From Bog-756 sp963699055 (GTDB taxonomy: Bacteria; Actinomycetota; Acidimicrobiia; Acidimicrobiales; RAAP-2): a stretch of DNA of 64,000 nt. Shown here piece by piece: positions 8,116 to 16,610 of the stretch. The stretch covers positions 1,364,001 through 1,428,000 of the forward strand of contig CAVOTA010000002.1 in NCBI GenBank assembly GCA_963699055.1. The letters run 5' to 3'. Each line of letters begins with the position of its first letter. Position 1 is the stretch's first letter. The notes below the pieces were generated by a model. The model did no database searches. It saw nothing but the letters and a program-made list of their open reading frames with translations, and was not told where the DNA came from. Made by a program: the position numbers and the translations under genes.

Positions 8116-9153
8116 GTGGAGAAACGACAGACGATCGCTGAGGAGCGCACCGCCCCGCTGATGAATCAACTCCGACTCGATCCCCTCACGGGGCGCTGGG
8201 TGGTGGTAAGCACCGACCGCGCCCAACGACCCCGTGCCTTCGCTCCCCGCATGGCCTCGATCCAGGCCGACACGTCGAAGCCCTGCCCGTTCTGTCCCGG
8301 TAACGAGGAGACCGCCTCCCCGACCCTGGAGACCCTCGGCCCCGACGGCGAGTGGCGGGTCCGGGTGGTCCCCAACCGCTATCCCGCCTTCGAGGGCGAC
8401 GCCCCCTTCGTGGTGACCAACCGGGGGCCGGTGTTCACCCAGGCCACCGCGGGCGGGATCCACGAGGTCCTCATCCTCTCCCCCAGTCACCAGGACTCCT
8501 GGTCGATGCTCAGCGATGACCAGACGGGCGCCGTCATGCGGGCCATCAGCGACCGGATCGGCGAGCATGCCGCCATCCCCGGGCTGCGCTACAGCCAGGC
8601 CATCGTCAACGCCGGGCGCGAGGCGGGCGCCTCCCTCGAGCACCCGCACGGGCAGCTGCTCGGGATGTCCTTCGTCCCCCGCGAGCTGGTGGAGGAGCAG
8701 GCCGGGTTCGCCCGCTTCGCCGGGCGGTGCCTCCTGTGCACCACGGTCGACGCCGAGGAGAACGTCGGCTACCGGGTGGTCTACTCCGACGAGCAGGTCC
8801 TGGTGGTCTGCCCGTTCTGGAGCGGATCGCCCTACGAGATGCTGGTCATCCCCCGGGCCCACGGCCCGCACCTGCACCACAGCCCGACCACCGACCTCCT
8901 GGCCGTGGGTCGGGCCCTCAAGATCGCCCTCGGCCGGCTCCGTGCGGTGCTCGGCGACATCGCCTACAACCTCGTGTTCCACTCCGCCCCCTACCGGGCG
9001 CCGGAGCCGTACCACTGGCACGTCCATGTGGTGCCGAAGCTCACCACCGTGGCGGGGTTCGAACTCGGGACCGGCGTACTGATCAACATCGTGAACCCCG
9101 AGCAGGCCGCCGAGGAGCTGGCGACGCCCCGACCCGTCGCCGACGTCGGCTGA
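8116..9153 (+). CDS. galT: galactose-1-phosphate uridylyltransferase
   Basis: HIT-superfamily nucleotidyltransferase of the Leloir pathway: UDP-glucose plus galactose-1-phosphate to UDP-galactose plus glucose-1-phosphate. The catalytic nucleophile motif is EHPHGQ, a zinc-binding CPFC lies near the amino end, and the second half contains HWHVHVVPK. The 345-aa form starts at GTG 8116; ATG at 8161 (MNQLRLDPLTGRW) begins where most GalT proteins begin and is an equally good start. No galK or galE is adjacent, so the enzyme could serve another sugar-1-phosphate. Confidence 0.9.
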   Translation: MEKRQTIAEERTAPLMNQLRLDPLTGRWVVVSTDRAQRPRAFAPRMASIQADTSKPCPFCPGNEETASPTLETLGPDGEWRVRVVPNRYPAFEGDAPFVVTNRGPVFTQATAGGIHEVLILSPSHQDSWSMLSDDQTGAVMRAISDRIGEHAAIPGLRYSQAIVNAGREAGASLEHPHGQLLGMSFVPRELVEEQAGFARFAGRCLLCTTVDAEENVGYRVVYSDEQVLVVCPFWSGSPYEMLVIPRAHGPHLHHSPTTDLLAVGRALKIALGRLRAVLGDIAYNLVFHSAPYRAPEPYHWHVHVVPKLTTVAGFELGTGVLINIVNPEQAAEELATPRPVADVG

Positions 9154-9279
9154 CGGTCCGGACGGCGGATCCCGGAACCCCCGTCTGCTCCCCGGCGCCG
9201 GTCCGCAGCGACCGTCCTAGGCTGGGCCCCGACGCCGGTCCCGCGTCCCCAATGCGGCAACCGTCGGGCAGGAGGCAGC

Positions 9280-9639
9280 ATGTCCATCCAGCGGGCCGTC
9301 GGCGTACTGATGACGGGGGCGGTGCTGATCACCGGGTGCTCCACCACCGTCACCCCGGCGACGACGACGCTGCCGCCGGGGCTGGGGGTGGTGACCGGGG
9401 TGGCCTCGCCGTGCTGGCCCTACGCGACCGACCGCGGGATCCGCAAGGCGGCCGTCACCGTCACCGTGGTCCAGGACGACCGCACCGTTGCCAGCCAGAC
9501 GGTCCGCGGCGACCACGTCTACCGTGTCGAGCTGGCGCCCGGCGCCTACACCGTGTCGACGCCGTACTCGAAGCCCGAGCCGGTGTCCGTCGTCGACCGG
9601 CGTACGCAGCGGGTGGACCTGCCTGACGACTGCGTCTGA
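9280..9639 (+). CDS. small putative lipoprotein
   Basis: 119 aa with a lipoprotein signal: hydrophobic stretch and lipobox LITGC (Cys near residue 20). The mature part has a beta-rich segment with prealbumin-like or carboxypeptidase-regulatory-like spacing (VTVTVVQDDRTV ... YRVELAPGAYTV). Start ATG 9280 has AGGAGG four bases upstream; TAGGCT at 9218-9223 is a plausible -10. Likely a surface lipoprotein of unknown role. Confidence 0.75.
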   Translation: MSIQRAVGVLMTGAVLITGCSTTVTPATTTLPPGLGVVTGVASPCWPYATDRGIRKAAVTVTVVQDDRTVASQTVRGDHVYRVELAPGAYTVSTPYSKPEPVSVVDRRTQRVDLPDDCV

Positions 9640-9659
9640 CGACCCCGGTGGCCGACGGA

Positions 9660-9784
9660 CCGGTGCCGGTCCGGACTCAGCCGACCGGTGCCGGACCGGA
9701 CTCAGCCGACCGGGGCCGGACCGGACTCAGCCGACCGGTGCCGGTCCGGACTCAGCCGACCGGTGCCGGTCCGGACTCAGCCGA
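9660..9784. repeat. 25-bp tandem repeat, five copies
   Basis: Five near-identical 25-bp units (CCGGACTCAG occurs at 9671, 9696, 9721, 9746 and 9771) fill the space between two convergent genes. The last copy contains the stop codon of the methyltransferase gene (9777-9779, minus strand). No spacers, so not a CRISPR array. Confidence 0.9.
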
Positions 9785-10565
9785 CCGGTGGCGCCACCAC
9801 CAGCACCAGCGAACCGTCGAAGGTCGGCTGGTGGCGGAGGTGGCCGTGGTGACGGTCCCAGGAACCGTCGGCCAGGTCCCGCCGGAGGTCCCGCTCGAAG
9901 CGCTCGTGGACCTCGCCGCCCACGAAGCTCCAGGCCGAGCAGGACCGCCGGGCCGCCCGGTCGAGCAGGGCCTCGGGCCGCCCGAAGTACGCCTCGTTGA
10001 AGCCGTCCGCACAGTCGACGGGGATCGGCACCACCGCGCTCGCCACCGATCCGCCGAGCCCGTCGCGGAGCCGGTCCAGCGACGGGTAGCGCTCGGCCTC
10101 CACCGCCAGCACCTCGGGGGCGTACTCGGCCAGCCACGACCGCTGCAGCCGATCGGGGTCGCAGGTGAGCACCACCACCTGGCTCCGTGCCACCCGCCGC
10201 AGCTCGGCCAGGCCTGCCTCGAGGTCGCCCCACTGGTGGACGCTGAACGTGGTCATGGCGGCGTCGAACTCGCCGTCGCCGAACGGGAGGGCCTCGGCCA
10301 CGGCCGCCACCGCCGGGCCCAGCCCCCGCGCCCGCTGGGCGCGCATGGTCGCCGACGGTTCGACGGCCACGACCCGCCGGCGCAACGGTTCGTAGGCGCC
10401 CGCCCCCGCCCCGACGTTGCACACCGTGCGGGCCGGACCGAGTGCGTGCTCGAGCACCCGGGCGATGGCCGGCTCCGGACGGCGGTGGCGGGAGTACGCC
10501 GCTCCGATCACGCCGTAATCGGCGTCGCCTGCGCTGCCGTCCACCCCTCGTGCCCCCACGTCCAC
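9777..10565 (-). CDS. class I SAM-dependent methyltransferase
   Basis: 262-aa methyltransferase. Motif I reads VCNVGAGAGAYE (SAM-binding Gly loop), followed by an acidic VAVEPS end of strand 2 and a FDAAMTTFSVHQW motif typical of UbiE/Methyltransf_11-type enzymes. The small-molecule substrate is not predictable. The gene ends inside a 25-bp tandem repeat array, and its last residues PPVG are encoded by the repeat unit. Confidence 0.82.
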   Translation of the reverse strand: MDVGARGVDGSAGDADYGVIGAAYSRHRRPEPAIARVLEHALGPARTVCNVGAGAGAYEPLRRRVVAVEPSATMRAQRARGLGPAVAAVAEALPFGDGEFDAAMTTFSVHQWGDLEAGLAELRRVARSQVVVLTCDPDRLQRSWLAEYAPEVLAVEAERYPSLDRLRDGLGGSVASAVVPIPVDCADGFNEAYFGRPEALLDRAARRSCSAWSFVGGEVHERFERDLRRDLADGSWDRHHGHLRHQPTFDGSLVLVVAPPVG

Positions 10566-10636
10566 GAGCCTAGATCCCCCGGACCGGCGGCGGCGGCGCC
10601 GGAGGTGCCCGCCGTGCGGGCGACGGTGGCGGCGGC

Positions 10637-10672
10637 GATGGCAATGGCAATGGCGATGGCAATGGCGGCGGC
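10637..10672. repeat. GGCAAT/GGCGAT hexamer repeat
   Basis: A run of six-base units (GGCGATGGCAATGGCAATGG and on) in the 120-bp gap between the methyltransferase and trehalose synthase genes. Simple-sequence DNA; no gene seen in this gap. Confidence 0.7.
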
Positions 10673-10685
10673 GGCGTCCGGACCG

Positions 10686-12392
10686 TCAGACCAGTTCGAA
10701 GCTGAGCGAACCGTAGGGCCCGAGCGTGACGGGGTAGGCGTCGGTACCGATCAGGGGGAACACCACCCGGCCGAGCAGCTCGACGGGCTGACGCCCGGCC
10801 CACTCGGCGACGTCGAGGTCGGCGGGCTGGGCGGTGCGGCTCAGGTTGTGCACGCACAGCACCGGGTTGTCCACGGGACGGCCCGTCGCGGCGGCCCGAC
10901 GGTCGCTGCGGACGAAGGCCAGCACCGACGGGTTGGCCGAGGGCACCACCTGGACGGTGCCGGTGCCGAACACGGGGAACTGGCGCCGTACGGCGAGCAT
11001 GCGGCGCATCCAGTGCAGGAACGAGCTCGGGTTGCGCTGCTGGGCCTCCACGTTGACGGCGGCGAACCCGTAGATCGGATCCATCAGGGGCGGCAGGTAG
11101 AGCTGGGCGAAGTCGGCCCGGCTGAAGCCGCCGTTGCGGTCGGGCGACCACTGCATCGGTGTGCGAACCGAGTCCCGGTCCCCCAGGTAGAGGTTGTCCC
11201 CCATCTGGACCTCGTCCCCGTAGTAGAGGACGGGGCTCCCCCGCAGGGTGAACAGGAGGGAGAAGAGGAGTTCGGACAGCCGCCGGTCGCGGTCCAACAG
11301 CGGGGCCAGGCGACGGCCGATCCCCATGTGCCGCTTCATGCGGGGGTCCTTGGCGTACTCGGCGAAGAGGAAGTCGCGCTCCTCCTGGGTGACCATCTCC
11401 AACGTCAGCTCGTCGTGGTTGCGCAGGAAGATCGCCCACTGGGCGCCGGACGGGGCGTCCGGGGTCTGCGACAGGATCTCGGTGATCGGGTACGACTGCT
11501 CGCGCCGCACGGCCAGGAAGAGCCGCGGCATGAGCGGGAAGTTGAAGCACAGGTGGCACTCGTCGTCGTCCCCGAAGTAGTCGGCCACGTCGGTCGGCCA
11601 TCCGTTGGCCTCGGCCAGGAGGATGCGGCCCGGGTACTCGGCGTCGAGCTCGGACCGCACCCGCTTGATGAACGCGTGGGTCTCGGGGAGGTTCTCCCCG
11701 GCGGTGCCGTCCCGCTGGTAGAGGTAGGGCACCGCGTCGAGTCGGAAGCCGTCGAGCCCCAGGTCGAGCCAGAAGCGGACCACCTCCAGCATGGCGTCGG
11801 CCACGTCGGGATTGTCGTAGTTGAGGTCGGGCTGGTGGGAGTAGAACCGGTGCCAGTAGTACTGGCCACGGTCCGGGTCGAAGGCCCAGTTCGACCGCTC
11901 CACATCGATGAACACGACCCGCGCCTCGGGCCAGCGCTGGTCGTCGTCGTTCCAGACGTACCAGTCGGCCTTGGGGTTGTCACGGCTCGAGCGCGACTCG
12001 AGGAACCAGGGGTGCTGGTCCGAGGTGTGGTTGATCACCAGGTCGGCGATGACCCGGATGCCCCGGGCGTGGGCCTCGGTCAGAAGGGTGCGGATGTCGT
12101 CGACCGTGCCCGACTCGGGGTGCACGCCGGTGTAGTCGCTGATGTCGTACCCACCGTCGCGCAGGGGCGACGGGTAGAAGGGCAGCAGCCACAGGCAGTC
12201 GACCCCGAGCCACTGGAGGTAGTCGAGCTTGGCGATCAGCCCCGGGATGTCCCCCACGCCGTCGTCGTTGCCGTCGAAGAAGCCCCGGATGAAGACCTCG
12301 TAGAAGACCGCCCGCTGGAACCACAGCGGGTCCTCCGCCGGAGACGGCAGCGGGCCCGACGGCACGGGCGGCTCGGGGTGGGTGACGCTCAT
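10686..12392 (-). CDS. treS: trehalose synthase (maltose alpha-D-glucosyltransferase) TreS
   Basis: GH13 enzyme interconverting maltose and trehalose. The 568-aa protein shows the four conserved regions: DLVINHTS, GFRLDAVPYL (nucleophile Asp), LLAEANGW (acid/base Glu) and FLRNHDEL. The amino end WFQRAVFYEVFIRGFFDGN is characteristic of TreS rather than other alpha-amylases. There is no fused maltokinase domain. TAGCGT six bases before the ATG suggests a leaderless transcript. No treY, treZ or otsAB genes are adjacent. Likely a compatible-solute or glycogen-linked function. Confidence 0.93.
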   Translation of the reverse strand: MSVTHPEPPVPSGPLPSPAEDPLWFQRAVFYEVFIRGFFDGNDDGVGDIPGLIAKLDYLQWLGVDCLWLLPFYPSPLRDGGYDISDYTGVHPESGTVDDIRTLLTEAHARGIRVIADLVINHTSDQHPWFLESRSSRDNPKADWYVWNDDDQRWPEARVVFIDVERSNWAFDPDRGQYYWHRFYSHQPDLNYDNPDVADAMLEVVRFWLDLGLDGFRLDAVPYLYQRDGTAGENLPETHAFIKRVRSELDAEYPGRILLAEANGWPTDVADYFGDDDECHLCFNFPLMPRLFLAVRREQSYPITEILSQTPDAPSGAQWAIFLRNHDELTLEMVTQEERDFLFAEYAKDPRMKRHMGIGRRLAPLLDRDRRLSELLFSLLFTLRGSPVLYYGDEVQMGDNLYLGDRDSVRTPMQWSPDRNGGFSRADFAQLYLPPLMDPIYGFAAVNVEAQQRNPSSFLHWMRRMLAVRRQFPVFGTGTVQVVPSANPSVLAFVRSDRRAAATGRPVDNPVLCVHNLSRTAQPADLDVAEWAGRQPVELLGRVVFPLIGTDAYPVTLGPYGSLSFELV

Positions 12393-12444
12393 CTGCGCAC
12401 GCTATCCGACGGGCACGGGGCCGCCGGCGCCCCGACGACGCCGT

Positions 12445-13422
12445 TCACGAGCCGGGGAGCAGTCCCGCCAGCAGCCGGTCGGCCGCCTCGTAGGGGTCCA
12501 GGGTGCCGGCGGACATGTCGTCCACCACACCGGCGAACCGGTCGGCGGCGAGGAGCACGTCGAGCTGGTGCTCCACCCGGGCGAGCAGGATCTGGTGGAA
12601 CTCGCGGGTCAACCGCTCCCGACGGAACCGCTCGAGGTCACCGGTGGCCGTCAGGTGCTCCCGGTGCTCGGTGATCGCCGTCCACAGGTCGTCGACCCCG
12701 TCGCCCGAGGACGCCACCGTGTCGACGATCGGCGGGCGCCACGCACCCAACTGGGTCAGGTCCAGCATGAGCTCGAGGTCGCGGCGCGTCTCGCGGGCCC
12801 CGGGACGGTCGGCCTTGTTGATCACGAAGAGGTCGGCGATCTCCAGGAGTCCGGCCTTGTTGGCCTGGATGGCGTCCCCCCAGCCCGGGTTGACCACCAC
12901 GACGGTGGTGTCGGTGGCCGCGGCCACGGCCACCTCCTGCTGGCCGACGCCCACCGTCTCGAGCAGCACCACCGGCACGCCCACCGCCGACAGCACCCGC
13001 ACGGCGTCGGGCACCGCCACGGCCAGTCCCCCGAGGTGGCCGCGGGTGGCCATGGAGCGGATGAACACCCGGTCGTCGAGGGCGTGGTTCTGCATCCGGA
13101 CACGGTCACCCAGGATGGCGCCCCCCGAGAACGGCGAGGACGGGTCGATGGCGAGCACCGCCACCCGGTCGCTCCCGTCGAGGCCGCGGCGCCGGGCCCG
13201 GTCGATGAGCTGGTCGGTCAAGGTGGACTTGCCGGCGCCGGGCGCCCCGGTGATCCCGACGGTGTAGGCCTGCCGGGGGGAGCGGTAGGCGATCTCGGCC
13301 ACGGCCCGGGCCCCGTCGCCACCGCGTTCGACGAGCGACAGCAGCCGGGGCAGGGCCACCCGGTCACCCGAGGTGGCCGCCTCGAACAGGGACGCGGGAT
13401 CGCTGGTGCGGGAGACGGCCAT
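12445..13422 (-). CDS. meaB: methylmalonyl-CoA mutase-associated GTPase MeaB
   Basis: G3E-family P-loop GTPase that protects and reloads B12 in acyl-CoA mutases. Walker A is GAPGAGKST, Walker B-type segment VLAIDPSSPF, the switch segment RMQNH, and NKAD provides guanine specificity. At 325 aa it has the usual MeaB length. Two genes upstream (past murA) lies an acyl-CoA mutase large subunit, its expected partner. The start ATG 13422 is preceded by TACGCT nine bases upstream and no Shine-Dalgarno. Confidence 0.92.
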   Translation of the reverse strand: MAVSRTSDPASLFEAATSGDRVALPRLLSLVERGGDGARAVAEIAYRSPRQAYTVGITGAPGAGKSTLTDQLIDRARRRGLDGSDRVAVLAIDPSSPFSGGAILGDRVRMQNHALDDRVFIRSMATRGHLGGLAVAVPDAVRVLSAVGVPVVLLETVGVGQQEVAVAAATDTTVVVVNPGWGDAIQANKAGLLEIADLFVINKADRPGARETRRDLELMLDLTQLGAWRPPIVDTVASSGDGVDDLWTAITEHREHLTATGDLERFRRERLTREFHQILLARVEHQLDVLLAADRFAGVVDDMSAGTLDPYEAADRLLAGLLPGS

Positions 13423-13457
13423 GGAGGAAGGAGCGTATCCGGGGCGGGGTCGGGCCG

Positions 13458-14738
13458 TCAGGCCCGGACGACGTCGGCGCCCAGGGTGACCAGCTTGCCG
13501 TCGAGGTCCTCGTAGCCACGGTCGATGTGGTGGGCGTCGCTGATCACGGTCTCGCCGTCCGCCACCAGGCCGGCGAGCACCAGGGCGGCGCCGGCACGCA
13601 CGTCGAACGCACGCACCTTGGCGCCCGACAGCCGTCCCACGCCCCGCACCACGGCGTGGTGGCCCTCGGTGCGGATGTCGGCGCCCATGCGGCGTAGCTC
13701 CTCCACGTAGCGGAACCGCCCGAAGAAGAGGTTCTCGGTGACGATCCCGACGCCTTCGGTCACGGTGAGAAGGGTGACGAACAGCGGCTTGTAGTCGGTG
13801 GCGAACCCCGGATAGGGGAGGGTGGCCACGTCGGTCGAGCGCAGCCGGCCGGCTCCGGCGCCCGACGCCCGCAGCCCGTCGGGCTCCATCACGACCTCCA
13901 TGCCCGTGGCGACCAGCTTGTGGATCAGCATGTCCATGTGCTCGGGCCGACCGTCCTCGACCGTGACGTCGCCACCGGTCATGCCGGCCGCCACCAGGAA
14001 GGTGGCGACGACCAGCCGGTCGGGGATCACCCGGTGGGTGGCGGGCCCGAGGCGATCGACGCCCTCCACCTCGATGCGCGACGTTCCCGCCCCGGTGATC
14101 CTCGCCCCCATGGCGTTGAGGAACCCGGCCAGGTCGCTGACCTCGGGCTCACGGGCGGCGTTCTCGATGACGGTGGTCCCCTTGGCCAGCACGGCGGCCA
14201 TCAGGACGTTGTCGGTGCCGGTGTGGCTCGGGTACTCGAGCACCACCCGGCTGCCCACCAGGCGTGGCTCCCCCGCCACGGTGGAGGCGACCCGGCCCTC
14301 GACGTTGCCGTGGGAGGAGGTGAACTCGGCACCCAGGGTCTCGAGCGCCCGCAGGTGCATGTCGATCGGGCGCGGGCCGAAGTCGTCGCCACCGGGCATG
14401 GACACCCGGGCCCAGCCGCACCGGGCCAGCAGCGGTCCGAGGACCACCACCGAGGCGCGCATCTGCTCGACCAGCTCGTAGGGGGCCTCGGGGGAGACGT
14501 CGGCCGGGGTGGTGACGACGAGCTCGTCGGGCCGGTCGCCCCGGGACACGGTGGCGCCCATGGCCTCCAGGACCTCGGCCATGATGTCGACGTCGGAGAT
14601 CCGCGGCACGTTGGTCAGCACGTGGCGGCCCTCGGCCAGCAGGCAGGCCGCCATCAGCTTGAGCACCGAGTTCTTGGCCCCGCCGGCCCGGACGGTGCCC
14701 GAGAGCGGCCCGCTGGCATTGACGATGATCCGATCCAC
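13458..14738 (-). CDS. murA: UDP-N-acetylglucosamine 1-carboxyvinyltransferase MurA
   Basis: First committed step of peptidoglycan synthesis, transferring enolpyruvate from PEP to UDP-GlcNAc. The 426-aa protein has the EPSP-synthase-like repeats and the start GGAKNSVLKLMAA with the essential Lys/Asn pair. In the active-site loop, where most MurA have PGGC, the sequence is PGGDDFGPRP: the nucleophilic Cys is Asp. The same change occurs in Mycobacterium tuberculosis MurA and gives intrinsic fosfomycin resistance. The start is GTG 14738. It sits between the mutase and meaB genes on the same strand. Confidence 0.95.
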   Translation of the reverse strand: MDRIIVNASGPLSGTVRAGGAKNSVLKLMAACLLAEGRHVLTNVPRISDVDIMAEVLEAMGATVSRGDRPDELVVTTPADVSPEAPYELVEQMRASVVVLGPLLARCGWARVSMPGGDDFGPRPIDMHLRALETLGAEFTSSHGNVEGRVASTVAGEPRLVGSRVVLEYPSHTGTDNVLMAAVLAKGTTVIENAAREPEVSDLAGFLNAMGARITGAGTSRIEVEGVDRLGPATHRVIPDRLVVATFLVAAGMTGGDVTVEDGRPEHMDMLIHKLVATGMEVVMEPDGLRASGAGAGRLRSTDVATLPYPGFATDYKPLFVTLLTVTEGVGIVTENLFFGRFRYVEELRRMGADIRTEGHHAVVRGVGRLSGAKVRAFDVRAGAALVLAGLVADGETVISDAHHIDRGYEDLDGKLVTLGADVVRA

Positions 14739-14853
14739 GGGTCCCAGTATGGCCGCTCCCCACCCCGGTCCCCGTCGACCCGGGACCGTGCCCCACCGCC
14801 GACCGCGCCGGTCCCGGACGACCGGGATCCCGGCCCGGACCCACGCACCGGGT

Positions 14854-16518
14854 TCAGATGACGGCGGTCTCCTCCCAGCGCCCGAACACGTCGGCCAGGG
14901 CGCCGATCATCTCCCCCACCGTGGCGTAGGCGCGGACGGCGTCGAAGATGGCCGGCATCAGATTGCGTTCGGCGTGGGCGGCATCGGCGGCGAGTCGGGC
15001 GAGGGCCCCGGCCACGGCGGCGTCCGAGCGGGCCTGCTTCACGTCGGCGAGCCGCTTGCGCTGGGCCTCCTCCACCTCGGGACCGATCGACAGGATCGGC
15101 AGCTGGCCGTCCTCGTTGCCGCCGGTGAACCCGTTCACGCCCACGATGATCATCCGGTCCGCCGAGACCTTCCGCTGGAACCGGTAGGCGGCGTCGGCGA
15201 TCTCGCCCTGGAACCAATTGGACTCGATCCCGGCCACCACGCCGTCGAGCATCGAGCCGTGACCGAGGTCGTCCAGGTGGGCGAAGACGCGCTCGGCCCG
15301 GGCCTCGAGCTCGTCGGTCAGCGACTCGACGAACCACGAGCCGCCCAGCGGGTCGGCCACGTTGGCCACGCCGGTCTCGGACGCCAGGACCTGCTGGGTG
15401 CGCAGGGCGATGCGGGCGGCCTTGTCGGTCGGCAGGGCCAGGACCTCGTCCATCGAATTGGTGTGGAGGCTCTGCGTGCCGCCCAGCACGCCGGCGAGAG
15501 CCTCGACGGCGGTGCGGACGATGTTGAGCTCGGGCTGCTGCGCCGTCAGCGACGCCCCCGCCGTCTGGGTGTGGAAGCGCAGCGTCATCGAGCGCGGGTC
15601 GGCGGCCCCGTAGCGGTCGCGCAGCCACCGGGCCCAGATGCGCCGCGCCGCCCGGTACTTGGCGATCTCCTCGAAGAAGTCGATGTGGGCGTTGAAGAAG
15701 AACGACAGCCTCGGGGCGAACTCGTCGACGGCCAGTCCCGCCGCCCGGGCCGCCTCCACATAGGCGAACCCGTTGGCCAGGGTGAAGGCCAGCTCGTCGG
15801 CGGCCGTCGACCCCGCCTCGCGGATGTGGTAGCCGGACACCGACACCGGGTGGAAGCGCGGCATCTCGGCGGCCGTGTAGCGGATGACGTCGGTCACCAG
15901 ACGCAGCGACGGGCGGGGCGGAAAGACGTACTCCTTCTGGGCCTGGTACTCCTTCAGCATGTCGTTCTGGAGGGTCCCCCCGAGGCGCCGGCGCTCGGTA
16001 CCGGCCGCCTCGGCGGCGGCCACGTACATGGCGAAGCACATCGGTGCGGGCGAGTTGATGGTCATCGAGGTCGTGGTGGCGCCGAGGTCGATCCCGGCGA
16101 AGAGGTCCTCGGTGTCGGCCAGGGTGTCGACGGCCACGCCGCACCGGCCCACCTCGCCCTCGCACATCGGGTCGTCCGAGTCTCGTCCCATCAGGGTGGG
16201 CAGGTCGTAGGCCACGGACAGTCCGTCGCCGCCGGCGGCCAGCAGGTCCCGGAACCGCAGGTTGGTGTCCTCCGCCGTGCCGAACCCGGCGAACATCCGC
16301 ATGGTCCACTGCTTCGACCGGTACATCGACGCGTAGGGGCCCCGCGTGTAGGGGAACTGTCCCGGCCATCCGACGTCGTCCGGCGGGCCGTCCTCGGGGC
16401 CGTAGACCGGATCGAGGGGCACCCCCGACATCGTCTCGAAGTCGGCGTCGCGCAGCTCGGCGGCGTCGTACGCCGCACGCCACGCCTCGAACCCGGCAGC
16501 GGCCGGCACGTCTCCCAT
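14854..16518 (-). CDS. acyl-CoA mutase large subunit (methylmalonyl-CoA mutase family)
   Basis: Catalytic TIM-barrel subunit of a two-component B12-dependent acyl-CoA mutase; 554 aa, without the carboxy-terminal B12-binding domain. Family motifs include QWTMRMFAGFG, SVAYDLPTLMG, SGYHIREAG and TQSLHTNSMDE. The position of the substrate-contacting Tyr89 of propionibacterial methylmalonyl-CoA mutase appears to be Phe76, as in isobutyryl-CoA mutase IcmA, while an Arg in PSLRLV may correspond to Arg207; both by eye. Start ATG 16518 (not the frame opening at 16596) is supported by TATGCT six bases upstream. No small subunit gene is in the window; MeaB is nearby. Confidence 0.88.
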   Translation of the reverse strand: MGDVPAAAGFEAWRAAYDAAELRDADFETMSGVPLDPVYGPEDGPPDDVGWPGQFPYTRGPYASMYRSKQWTMRMFAGFGTAEDTNLRFRDLLAAGGDGLSVAYDLPTLMGRDSDDPMCEGEVGRCGVAVDTLADTEDLFAGIDLGATTTSMTINSPAPMCFAMYVAAAEAAGTERRRLGGTLQNDMLKEYQAQKEYVFPPRPSLRLVTDVIRYTAAEMPRFHPVSVSGYHIREAGSTAADELAFTLANGFAYVEAARAAGLAVDEFAPRLSFFFNAHIDFFEEIAKYRAARRIWARWLRDRYGAADPRSMTLRFHTQTAGASLTAQQPELNIVRTAVEALAGVLGGTQSLHTNSMDEVLALPTDKAARIALRTQQVLASETGVANVADPLGGSWFVESLTDELEARAERVFAHLDDLGHGSMLDGVVAGIESNWFQGEIADAAYRFQRKVSADRMIIVGVNGFTGGNEDGQLPILSIGPEVEEAQRKRLADVKQARSDAAVAGALARLAADAAHAERNLMPAIFDAVRAYATVGEMIGALADVFGRWEETAVI

Positions 16519-16610
16519 CGCCCCAGCATAGAGAGCAAACCGGTTGCAACCGAGGGGTCCGGGCCCCGGGGGCCGCTCCGCACGGGTGCGAGCCACTATC
16601 GTCGGTTCCC
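16519..16610. promoter_or_regulatory. divergent promoter region between acyl-CoA mutase and glpX with a 12-bp palindrome
   Basis: 92-bp divergent region. A perfect palindrome CGGTTGCAACCG lies at 16541-16552. Minus-strand -10 TATGCT is the complement of 16525-16530, six bases before the mutase ATG. Plus-strand -10 TATCGT is 16597-16602, eight bases before the glpX GTG. The palindrome is placed to act on both promoters; the regulator is unknown. Confidence 0.5.

Noticed and set aside
9660..9784. CRISPR-like array of five direct repeats
   Set aside because: Units are directly contiguous with no spacers, and no cas genes are nearby; it is a tandem repeat.
9648..12674. 1008-codon plus-strand open frame opposite the methyltransferase and treS
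   Set aside because: Antisense shadow caused by high GC; the minus-strand genes have clear family motifs.
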